Shown here one piece after another: positions 1 through 4,948 of a stretch of 5,573 nt of DNA. A program made the translations under genes and the position numbers. Each line of letters opens with the position of its first letter. Within the stretch, counting starts at the first letter, position 1. The stretch comes from Phycisphaerales bacterium (GTDB taxonomy: Bacteria; Planctomycetota; Phycisphaerae; Phycisphaerales; UBA1924). The notes below the pieces were generated by a model. It was given only the letters and a program-made list of their open reading frames with translations, did no database searches and was not told where the DNA came from. The stretch covers positions 1-5,573 of the forward strand of contig JAJDDH010000387.1 of the NCBI GenBank assembly GCA_029260415.1, read 5' to 3'.

Positions 1-524
1 TCCACGATGAGCGCGATCGGGCGGGCGGGCGAGGTGTCGAGTTCCAACCCGAGCTCCTCGAGCAGTTCGGTCCGGAGTTGTGACCGGACATGATCGAGAC
101 CGGGTGAGGCGCCGTTTGCGGGCGGGTCGATCCCGCCCGAGGGAGCGAGTTCCCAGAGCCCGCCGTGGATCCGGGTCTGGTCCGAGCGCCGGGCGAGCAG
201 CGCGCACGGGCGTTGCCGGTCGTCGAGTGCGGTGACCAGGCCAGTCACGCTGAGCAAGCGCACGTCCGTGTCCACCTCAGGCTGCACCGCCAGCCGCTTG
301 TACCCCTCCCGGCGCGCATGGATTGTGCTCGTCGCGGGATCGAAGGACTCGATCGCCAGGATCGGCCCGTCGAAGTGCCTGGGGTTGGCCTCGAGCAGCT
401 GCGCCCAGCGGCGCTCGGTCGCGTCGGCGATTTCTTGCGGGATGTCCGTGGGCGCGTCGTCGATCACAATCGTGATACCGCCCGCGATGGGCGTCACGGG
501 CGCCAGGTCCCGCGCGTCGGTCAC
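1..524 (-). CDS. Nudix-type hydrolase domain protein, C-terminus cut by window edge
   Basis: An open frame starts at GTG 524-522 and runs through the left edge for 174 codons with no stop. Residues 40-54 contain W40, N47-P48 and F51-D-G-P54, resembling the segment ahead of the catalytic part in NUDT22/UDP-sugar pyrophosphatase-like Nudix proteins. LLARR (109-113) and GGLWELAPSGG (121-131) match the strand and loop leading into a Nudix box. The box (G-x5-E-x7-REUxEExGU) is degenerate: G138, D144 for the first Glu, T152 for Arg (with R151 beside it), then E153, E156, E157, G159. The metal-binding EE pair is kept, so nucleoside-diphosphate-linked hydrolysis is plausible, but the substrate is unknown. 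Its GTG overlaps the ybaB stop as GTGA with no strong Shine-Dalgarno sequence, which suggests translational coupling to ybaB. The frame is supported by its clear family pattern; the exact subfamily is uncertain. Confidence 0.75.
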   Translation of the reverse strand, partial: MTDARDLAPVTPIAGGITIVIDDAPTDIPQEIADATERRWAQLLEANPRHFDGPILAIESFDPATSTIHARREGYKRLAVQPEVDTDVRLLSVTGLVTALDDRQRPCALLARRSDQTRIHGGLWELAPSGGIDPPANGASPGLDHVRSQLRTELLEELGLELDTSPARPIALIV

Positions 525-904
525 GTGAGCAGCCCGCCCAGCCCGCCCTGGAGCTTGTCGGCGATCTCGGGCACGCCCAGCGCCTCGGCCTCGCTCGCGA
601 TGGCCGCCTGCGCCGCCTCCTGCGCCTTGATCAGCCCGTCGTTGACGGCGTGCACGATCAGCGACTCGGCCATGTGGCGGGTCTCGTCGTCCGCCCCGAA
701 GCCCTTGGCCGCGGCCGGTTCGATGCGGATCGACTCGACGCGCATCTTGCCCGTGACGACGGCGCGGACCGCGCCCCCGCCCGCCTCGCCCGTGACGCGC
801 AGGGCCTCCATGCGCTCCTGCACCCGCTTGCCCGCCGCGGCCAGCTCGTCCTTGTTCTTGAGCAGGCCCGCGATCGCGCCCATCGACTTGAGTGAATCGA
901 ACAT
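521..904 (-). CDS. ybaB: YbaB/EbfC-family nucleoid-associated protein
   Basis: This 127-residue protein has the YbaB/EbfC size and layout: a short N-terminal segment, a charged helix (about 13-37, ending in RVQERMEALRV), a glycine-containing turn with a strand pair (VTGEAGGGAVRAVVTGKMRVESIRI is spread over 37-61), then a C-terminal helix with LIVHAVNDGLIKAQE (82-96) and a Gly/Leu-rich tail. Family members are small dimeric DNA-binding proteins that coat the nucleoid and affect expression. The start is ATG 904-902, with AGGAG at 915-911 six bases upstream. It follows dnaX on the same strand with a 139-base gap, matching the widespread dnaX-ybaB order. In many bacteria recR comes next; here a Nudix-type gene overlaps the stop by four bases. 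The gap contains a hairpin repeat and a candidate promoter, so ybaB may be transcribed partly on its own. Confidence 0.9.
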   Translation of the reverse strand: MFDSLKSMGAIAGLLKNKDELAAAGKRVQERMEALRVTGEAGGGAVRAVVTGKMRVESIRIEPAAAKGFGADDETRHMAESLIVHAVNDGLIKAQEAAQAAIASEAEALGVPEIADKLQGGLGGLLT

Positions 905-921
905 GTGAGGCTCCTGTCCTG

Positions 922-937
922 CCCAACACTAGCCCGG
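922..937 (-). promoter_or_regulatory. Candidate extended -10 promoter element for ybaB
   Basis: On the minus strand this reads CCGGGCTAGTGTTGGG, identical in 15 of 16 bases to the element at 4933-4948 upstream of another minus-strand gene. The core GGC-TAGTGT (934-926) fits a -10 TAnnnT with a partial extended motif, and would place the transcript start near 919, about 15 bases before the ATG and just ahead of the AGGAG ribosome site. No TTGACA-like -35 is visible at the usual distance. The promoter role is inferred from position and repetition. Confidence 0.35.
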
Positions 938-976
938 AGCGGGGGCGGTGGGCTCAGGCTTCCGATCCAAGGTGAT

Positions 977-1034
977 CAAGGTGGTCAACCCCTGGCATGG
1001 TCACCTTGAGCATCTTCGGTCTGGGTGCGCACGG
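977..1034 (-). repeat. Extragenic hairpin repeat, copy 1 (downstream of dnaX)
   Basis: Positions 977-987 and 998-1008 can form an 11-bp stem around a 10-base loop. Two of the pairs are G·U on the plus strand and become A·C mismatches on the minus strand. On the minus strand the arms and loop share GACCA-(n)-GCC[A/C]GGGG-(n)-CC-CTTG with copies 2 and 3. The adjoining 998-1034 matches 3959-3995 in inverted orientation at 31 of 37 positions, including a shared CCGTGCGCAC end. The hairpin begins 36 bases past the dnaX stop, a natural place for transcript termination or 3'-end protection, but no T-run follows it. Confidence 0.6.
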
Positions 1035-1043
1035 GGGCGGCGG

Positions 1044-2461
1044 CTACTTGCCCTGCTCGCTCTCGTCGGGCATCTCGCTCTTGAGCTCCACGCGGATGAT
1101 CTTCCCGCCCAGCAGCTCCAGCGCATCTCTGACCAGCGGGTGCTCGATCGCCTGCTCGCGGAGCACGCGCGAATCGACGCTCGCCAGCTTGGTGACGGGC
1201 GACGGATCCGCCTGCGGCGCTTCGGGCGGCGGGGAGGCGGGGGCGGTGGGGGGTGTCGGCGACGGTCGTGCGGGGCGCGTCTGGGCGGCCCGGGTGTCCG
1301 CCGCCGTCAGGCTTTTTTTGCCGTGGATCTCCCGGGCGCCTTGAGCCTGGCGCCCCCGGAGGCGGCCGTGACGACCGCCGTCACGTCCGCGAGCTTCTCG
1401 GTCAGCGCCAGGCGAACGATCGCGGCATCGAACAGCGCCCGCGGGGCGCTGCTGGTCTTGATCGACCGCTGCACGCTCTCGCACAGGGCGATCATGTGCA
1501 CCAGCCCCGCGGCGTCGAACCGCTGGCTGCGCTCGAACTCGCTGGCCCGGGCCTCGTCGGACAGGTCCACCAGCTGGGTTTCCCTGCCGCACGCGCCCAG
1601 GACCATGAGGTCGCGCAGGCGGTCGAGCAGGCTCTCGAGGGCCTGATCGGCGCTGATGCCCCGGGCCAGCAGCTCGCCGGCCTTGTTGAGCGCGGTCCCC
1701 GCGTCGCCGCCCGCGAACGCGTCGATCAGCCCCGCGATGACCTCCCGGTCGGGCAGGCCCAGCAGGTCCTCGAGCAGGGCGGCGGTCAGCGTCTTCTCGC
1801 CCACGGCCATGAGCCGGTCGAGCAGGCTCAGCGCGTCGCGCATCGACCCGTTGCCCAGCCTCGCGACCGCGGCGACGACCTCCGTCTCCGCCTTGATCCC
1901 CTCCAGCTTGAGCACGTCCTCGAGGTGCCCCGCGATGCGGGTGGAAGAGATATTCCGGAAGTCGAACCGCTGGCAGCGCGACTGGATCGTCGCGGGGACC
2001 TTCTGCGGGTCGGTCGTGCACAGGATGAACATCACGTGCTCGGGCGGCTCCTCCATGGTCTTGAGCAGCGCGTTGAACGCGGCTGTCGAGAGCATGTGGA
2101 CCTCGTCGATGATGTAGATCTTGGAGCGACCCCGCATGGGGCGGTAGGCGGAGTTGGCGATCAGGTCGCGGGCCTCGTCGACCTTGTTGTTGGAGGCGCC
2201 GTCGATCTCGATCGTGTCCACGTCGGACCCGGTCATGATCGCCTTGGTGATCTCCTCGTCGCCATCGGGGTTGTTGATGGCATTGGCGAAGATGCGGGCG
2301 GCGGAGGTCTTGCCCACCCCGCGGGTGCCGCAGAAGAGGTAGGCGTGGGCGACTCGTCCCTGCTCGATCGCGGCGGTGAGGGTCCGCGCGATGGGCTCCT
2401 GGCCCACGAGCTGGTCGAAATCTCTGGACCGGTATTTCCGAGCAAGGACGGTGTATGCCAT
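1044..2461 (-). CDS. dnaX: DnaX long (tau-like) form via -1 frameshift at an A7 run
   Basis: The zero frame (2461-1307) and the -1 frame (1313-1044) join at the A-run 1319-1313. A -1 slip gives residues 1-383 of the zero frame followed by 89 more, 472 in total. The extension begins SLTAAD, continues as a Pro/Ala-rich linker (about 394-424), and ends in a compact segment containing EHPLVRDALELLGGKIIRVE (441-460), which resembles the end of DnaX proteins in other bacteria. It therefore looks like a selected coding sequence and not random read-through. E. coli tau has about 210 residues beyond gamma, holding the DnaB- and alpha-binding domains; this tail is much shorter. Alternatives are transcriptional slippage on the A-run, or an A8 run read as A7, in which case the long form would be the only product. 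The stop is TGA-less: TAA or TAG class was not relied on; the frame end at 1044 comes from the open frame. Confidence 0.75.
1284..1333 (-). promoter_or_regulatory. Putative programmed -1 ribosomal frameshift signal in dnaX
   Basis: Reading the minus strand, three parts appear in order. GGGAG (1333-1329) could pair with 16S rRNA. After a 9-base spacer comes the heptamer A AAA AAA (1319-1313), set so that both the P-site and A-site Lys codons can re-pair one base back. After a further 7-base spacer, which includes the zero-frame TGA (1309-1307), GGCGGC (1305-1300) pairs with GCCGCC (1289-1284) around a 10-base loop. Known -1 frameshift sites use these same parts at similar spacing, as in E. coli dnaX. 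Two adjacent AAA codons stand out in a gene of this base composition. Function is inferred from the layout; a homopolymer sequencing error cannot be ruled out from the sequence alone. Confidence 0.65.
1307..2461 (-). CDS. dnaX: DNA polymerase III subunit gamma/tau, zero-frame (gamma-like) product
   Basis: This 384-residue AAA+ ATPase is the motor subunit of the clamp loader, which opens and places the beta sliding clamp at primed sites. The start MAYTVLARKYR is typical of the family. Visible motifs are Walker A GTRGVGKTS (45-53), Walker B IYIIDEVH (115-122, D119 and E120), sensor 1 around CTTDP (148-152), the SRC motif with arginine finger R162 (QSRCQRF 160-166), and sensor 2 GSMRDALS (205-212, R208). 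The collar-type helical domain follows from about 240 to 360. No cysteine lies between residues 51 and 147, so the four-Cys zinc module found in E. coli DnaX between Walker A and B is missing and the segment is about seven residues shorter. The start is ATG 2461-2459 with no clear Shine-Dalgarno sequence and a -10-like TACACT only 8 bases upstream. The frame ends one codon after the A7 run (GCC TGA). Confidence 0.95.
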   Translation of the reverse strand: MAYTVLARKYRSRDFDQLVGQEPIARTLTAAIEQGRVAHAYLFCGTRGVGKTSAARIFANAINNPDGDEEITKAIMTGSDVDTIEIDGASNNKVDEARDLIANSAYRPMRGRSKIYIIDEVHMLSTAAFNALLKTMEEPPEHVMFILCTTDPQKVPATIQSRCQRFDFRNISSTRIAGHLEDVLKLEGIKAETEVVAAVARLGNGSMRDALSLLDRLMAVGEKTLTAALLEDLLGLPDREVIAGLIDAFAGGDAGTALNKAGELLARGISADQALESLLDRLRDLMVLGACGRETQLVDLSDEARASEFERSQRFDAAGLVHMIALCESVQRSIKTSSAPRALFDAAIVRLALTEKLADVTAVVTAASGGARLKAPGRSTAKKA

Positions 2462-2469
2462 GGCGGACC

Positions 2470-2478
2470 AGTGTAGCC
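2470..2478 (-). promoter_or_regulatory. Candidate -10 element for dnaX
   Basis: The minus strand reads GGCTACACT, the same GGC-TAnnnT pattern seen before ybaB and before the gene starting at 4906. TACACT (2475-2470) ends 8 bases before the ATG at 2461, so transcription would begin at or within a base or two of the start codon. That fits a leaderless mRNA and the absence of a ribosome binding site. No good -35 was found. Confidence 0.3.
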
Positions 2479-2586
2479 GGGGCCTGGACGCCCCTTACAG
2501 AGGCGTGAGCGCGAGCGACCCGGGGCAAAAACCCCAACAAACCGGCGCCCCCCCGGGTTGCTCTCGCCCCCGCCTCTGACCAGACC

Positions 2587-2616
2587 AGGACACGCCCCCC
2601 GCGGGCAGAGTAAGAT
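2587..2616 (+). promoter_or_regulatory. Candidate sigma70-type promoter for the desaturase gene
   Basis: AGGACA (2587-2592, four of six bases of TTGACA) is followed after 18 bases by TAAGAT (2611-2616, four of six bases of TATAAT). The predicted transcript start near 2623 leaves a leader of about 56 bases before the ATG at 2679. The match is modest and was chosen partly by position in the divergent gap. Confidence 0.3.
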
Positions 2617-2678
2617 CCCCGAGACCACAGAACCCCCTGGCGGAGCGCCACGCGCCGAGCCAAGAGATCGGACATTCG

Positions 2679-3659
2679 ATGCATCAGACCGGTTCAAGGA
2701 CGAACGCGCCCGTAGAGGTGCTCCCTCACGAGCATGCCCCTGGCGCCGCCGTCGCGATCCCGCTCGAGCCCCGCATGTCGCGCACCATGCGACTGATCAA
2801 CCTCGTGATCATCCTGATCCCGTTCCTGAGCGTGGGCGCGGCGATCTACATGCTCTGGCCCTTCGGCTTCGGCTGGGCCTCCCTCGGGCTCCTGCTGGGC
2901 ATGTACATGCTCACGGGGCTGGGCGTGACCGTCGGGTACCACCGCCTATTCACGCACAAGTCCTTCGAGACCGGGCCCATCATGACCGCGCTCATCGGGA
3001 TCGCGGGCTCGATGGCCGTCGAGGGCCCGATCATCGGCTGGGTCGCCGACCACAGGCGACACCACCAGCACTCCGATGCTGAGCACGACCCGCACTCGCC
3101 GCACACGCACGGCGCCGGGGTCTGGAACATCCTCCGCGGCGCGTGGCACGCGCACATGGGCTGGCTCGTCGCCCGCGGCACCAAGACCGACTTCCAGCGA
3201 TACGTCCCCGACCTCCTGAAAGACAGAGTCGTCGTCTGGCTGAGCAAGACCTTCCCGATCTGGGCCGCCCTCGGGCTGCTGATCCCGACCGTCCTGGGCG
3301 GGGTGATCACCATGAGCTGGACGGGCGCGCTGCTGGGCCTGGTCTGGGGCGGGCTGGTGCGGATCTTCCTCGTGCACCACATCACCTGGAGCGTCAACTC
3401 CATGTGCCACATCTGGGGCACCAAGGCCTACGACTGCGGCGACGAGAGCCGCAACAACGCCATCTGCGGCGTGCTCGCCTTCGGTGAGGGCTGGCACAAC
3501 AACCACCACGCCTTCCCCACCTCCGCCCGTCACGGCCTGAGCTGGTGGCAGATCGACATGTCCTACTGGGTGATCGTTGCCATGGAGAAGCTGGGCCTGG
3601 CCAAGCGCATTAAGGTCCCCAGCCCCGAGCGCCTCGCCTCCAAGCGACGCGCCGCCTGA
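2679..3659 (+). CDS. Membrane acyl-CoA desaturase (stearoyl/Delta9-type fatty acid desaturase)
   Basis: This 326-residue integral membrane di-iron enzyme is expected to introduce a cis double bond into a saturated fatty acyl chain using O2 and an outside electron donor, tuning membrane fluidity. All family histidine boxes are present: HRLFTH (88-93), HRRHH (125-129) followed by H131, and HNNHH (273-277) in GWHNNHHAFP. Supporting histidines and asparagine include H157 and H159 in GAWHAHMGWL, and N240 and H244 in VNSMCHIWG. Hydrophobic segments lie at about 38-60, 66-86, 98-120, 192-212 and 216-234, with the histidine boxes on the cytosolic side as in relatives. The ATG at 2679 has only a weak AAGAGA upstream. 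A second in-frame ATG at 2775 (MSRTMRL) would drop 32 poorly conserved residues but has no better ribosome site. No ferredoxin, reductase or regulator gene is adjacent. The exact bond position and substrate (CoA or other ester) cannot be read from sequence. Confidence 0.93.
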   Translation: MHQTGSRTNAPVEVLPHEHAPGAAVAIPLEPRMSRTMRLINLVIILIPFLSVGAAIYMLWPFGFGWASLGLLLGMYMLTGLGVTVGYHRLFTHKSFETGPIMTALIGIAGSMAVEGPIIGWVADHRRHHQHSDAEHDPHSPHTHGAGVWNILRGAWHAHMGWLVARGTKTDFQRYVPDLLKDRVVVWLSKTFPIWAALGLLIPTVLGGVITMSWTGALLGLVWGGLVRIFLVHHITWSVNSMCHIWGTKAYDCGDESRNNAICGVLAFGEGWHNNHHAFPTSARHGLSWWQIDMSYWVIVAMEKLGLAKRIKVPSPERLASKRRAA

Positions 3660-3671
3660 CCAGCCACGAGA

Positions 3672-3718
3672 GGTCAAAGGCGGTCGAGCCCCCCCAAGGG
3701 GCTTGAACGCCTTGGACC
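3672..3718 (+). terminator. Long imperfect hairpin downstream of the desaturase gene
   Basis: The arms pair as GGTC (3672-3675) with GACC (3715-3718), AAGGCG (3677-3682) with CGCCTT (3708-3713), and AGCCCC (3687-3692) with GGGGCT (3698-3703), around a 5-base loop. That is 16 pairs with one mismatch and one internal loop. It starts 13 bases after the stop codon. There is no T-run, so it may be a non-classical terminator or a 3'-end stabiliser. Confidence 0.45.
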
Positions 3719-3958
3719 GGGCAACGCCCATCGGGCGCGCCAAGGCCCGCGCCGTCTGAGCGCACACCCTCCCCATACCTCCTCCTTCTCCCGAAGCAGC
3801 GGCTGGCCAGAACGATCGCCCTCTCTCTCAGCGTCCCCGCTCTCGATTGGTGCGCACGGGCACGCGCGCTGGAACTACGGCGCAGCGCGCAACCCCTGTC
3901 GCCGACAGTCGCAAGAAAAATTGGACAACGCCGATGACGCGTTCGCCCGGGGGGCGGT

Positions 3959-4015
3959 CCGTGCGCACAGAGATTGAAGACGCTCAAGGGGACCACCCCT
4001 GGCGTTGGTCCTCTA
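3959..4015 (+). repeat. Extragenic hairpin repeat, copy 2
   Basis: GGACCA (3990-3995) pairs with TGGTCC (4006-4011) around a 10-base loop, and the stem extends outward three more pairs with one G·U. The left flank and arm (3959-3995) match 1034-998 read on the minus strand at 31 of 37 positions. The loop, however, is in the same minus-strand orientation as in copies 1 and 3 (GCC[A/C]GGGG), so the flank and hairpin parts look shuffled relative to each other. Confidence 0.6.
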
Positions 4016-4041
4016 GAGCTTCTTGATGCGCCCAAGGGGGC

Positions 4042-4073
4042 CAAGGGGACCAACCCCGGGCTTGGTCCACTTG
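4042..4073 (-). repeat. Extragenic hairpin repeat, copy 3 (downstream of the gene ending at 4094)
   Basis: GGACCAA (4047-4053) pairs with TTGGTCC (4062-4068) around an 8-base loop. After one mismatch, four more pairs close the base (4042-4045 with 4070-4073). On the minus strand it begins 21 bases after the stop of the 270-residue gene, the same type of position as copy 1 behind dnaX. Extra CCAAGGGG units sit beside it (4033-4048). It may act as a terminator or be a mobile REP-like sequence. Confidence 0.55.
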
Positions 4074-4093
4074 ACCCCCTTCGCCCCGCCCGA

Positions 4094-4906
4094 TCAGACG
4101 GTCGCCGCCTGCTCTTCCAGCAGCACGCGCATCCGCTCGTTGACCGTCTGGCTCAGGTACAGCATCGCGTAGAGCCACGACTGGCCCGCGCGCTGGCCCA
4201 TCTCGTTGGCGATGTCCGAGCTGCTCGCCGTCCGACCCGGCGCGTTGAGCTTCTCGATCGCCCAGTCCAGGTGCGGGGCGAGCGACTCGCGGACCTTCGC
4301 GGGGATCCGGTCATCGATCCACGGGCCCACGGGCTTGCCCGCGCTCTTGGGACGACCCAGATACCCCGCGGTGTTGCTGATCAGCACGTACGGCGTCACA
4401 AACAGCGAGATCACCCCCCACCAGCCCGCGACCAGCGTCACCCCCGTCATGCTCCGGTACATCCGCCCCATGCACGGGGCGCACAGCATCGACCGCTCGT
4501 CGCTGTACAGGCGCATGATGATCAGCCCGATCTGGCGACGCTGGCGGAAGGGCGCCGTCTTGGCCTCACGCCCGCACCCGACGCAGCAGAACCAGCGCTT
4601 GCGGAAGTTCAGGTTGTCCAGCAGCGTCCCCCCGCTGCCCCTGCACGTCGGGCAGCGGACCAGCACGCTCGTCTTCTCGATGTCCTGCCCATAGACCGGG
4701 TACTTGGCGAACTCGATGCCCTCGATGGGCGCGTACTCGTGGTTGCACCCGCGCGATGGGCAGCGGATGGGCGCCTCCAGGGCCGCGAGCATCCGCTGCT
4801 CGTCCCACGAGAGCCACTCCTGCGCAAACGCCCGCGCCTCCCCCTCGGCGACCTCCGCCAGGCGGAAGTCCTCCTGAATCTGGGCGGCGGTCTTCTTCGT
4901 TCCCAT
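4094..4906 (-). CDS. Uncharacterised zinc-ribbon membrane protein with a GWWG motif
   Basis: Function not recognised. The 270 residues start with a charged, probably helical segment (1-45). Cysteine pairs follow: C49/C54 (CPSRGC), C85/C88 (CPTC), C107-C108/C111 (CCVGC) and C142/C145 (CAPC), enough for about two zinc ribbons. A hydrophobic stretch (156-176) follows directly and contains GWWGVISLFVTPYVLISN (161-178). CxxC pairs followed by GWWG…TP…N occur in other bacterial zinc-ribbon membrane proteins of unknown role, so the pattern looks like a family signature. The last 90 residues are soluble-looking and partly helical. The ATG at 4906 has a strong AGGGGAGG (4918-4911). The gene lies 33 bases after the membrane-protein gene upstream on the same strand, likely in one transcript. 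A scaffold or quality-control role would be a guess. Confidence 0.8.
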   Translation of the reverse strand: MGTKKTAAQIQEDFRLAEVAEGEARAFAQEWLSWDEQRMLAALEAPIRCPSRGCNHEYAPIEGIEFAKYPVYGQDIEKTSVLVRCPTCRGSGGTLLDNLNFRKRWFCCVGCGREAKTAPFRQRRQIGLIIMRLYSDERSMLCAPCMGRMYRSMTGVTLVAGWWGVISLFVTPYVLISNTAGYLGRPKSAGKPVGPWIDDRIPAKVRESLAPHLDWAIEKLNAPGRTASSSDIANEMGQRAGQSWLYAMLYLSQTVNERMRVLLEEQAATV

Positions 4907-4932
4907 CCATCCTCCCCTCGTTCCCCGGTGAA

Positions 4933-4948
4933 CCCAACATTAGCCCGG
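4933..4948 (-). promoter_or_regulatory. Candidate extended -10 promoter element for the 4906 gene
   Basis: The minus strand reads CCGGGCTAATGTTGGG, differing at one base from the element before ybaB (922-937). TAATGT (4942-4937) would set a start near 4930, about 24 bases before the ATG and ahead of its Shine-Dalgarno sequence. The TAA stop of the upstream gene (4942-4940) lies inside it, so part of the match could reflect coding constraint. Confidence 0.35.

Larger units (their letters stand above)
3660..4093. other. 434-base gene-free convergent region with hairpins
   Basis: This lies between the desaturase stop (3659) and the stop of the minus-strand gene at 4094. No tRNA-like fold, CRISPR pattern or convincing coding frame is visible. 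It holds a long hairpin right after the desaturase (3672-3718), a small GGGC/GCCC hairpin next to it (3719-3729), and repeat copies 2 and 3 near the right side. There is also a weak 5-bp stem (3927-3931 with 3939-3943) which, on the minus strand, is followed six bases later by five T, a possible weak terminator. A palindromic GTGCGCACGG at 3850-3859 matches the end of the 37-base repeat and could be a remnant of another copy. Confidence 0.6.

Noticed and set aside
165..908. 247-codon plus-strand frame opposite ybaB and the Nudix gene
   Set aside because: Ser/Ala/Arg-rich shadow spanning two well-supported genes on the other strand.
1307..1319. dnaX as a decayed pseudogene broken by a frameshift
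   Set aside because: Both sides of the shift look intact and the break sits exactly on a slippery run with upstream and downstream stimulators; a programmed shift or a read error fits better than decay.
1253..2476. 407-codon plus-strand frame antisense to dnaX
   Set aside because: It is the reverse-complement shadow of dnaX, with low-complexity Gly/Val/Asp/Arg content and no domain pattern.
1314..2684. Open -1 frame running the full length opposite the dnaX zero frame, extending upstream to 2684
   Set aside because: Only its last part (1313-1044) looks like DnaX. The rest is Arg/Gly-rich composition typical of a shadow frame in a G+C-rich gene, whereas the zero frame has all AAA+ motifs.
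2946..3776. 276-codon minus-strand frame opposite the desaturase
   Set aside because: Shadow of a gene with complete histidine boxes; no recognisable pattern of its own.
998..3995. Inverted 37-base repeats as ends of a transposon carrying dnaX and the desaturase
   Set aside because: No transposase or target duplication is visible, the enclosed genes are housekeeping, and the flank match is imperfect and tied to an extragenic hairpin family.
3610..4053. 147-codon minus-strand frame covering the gene-free region
   Set aside because: Arg/Ser/Pro-rich, starts inside repeat copy 3, overlaps the desaturase end and has no ribosome site or family signal.
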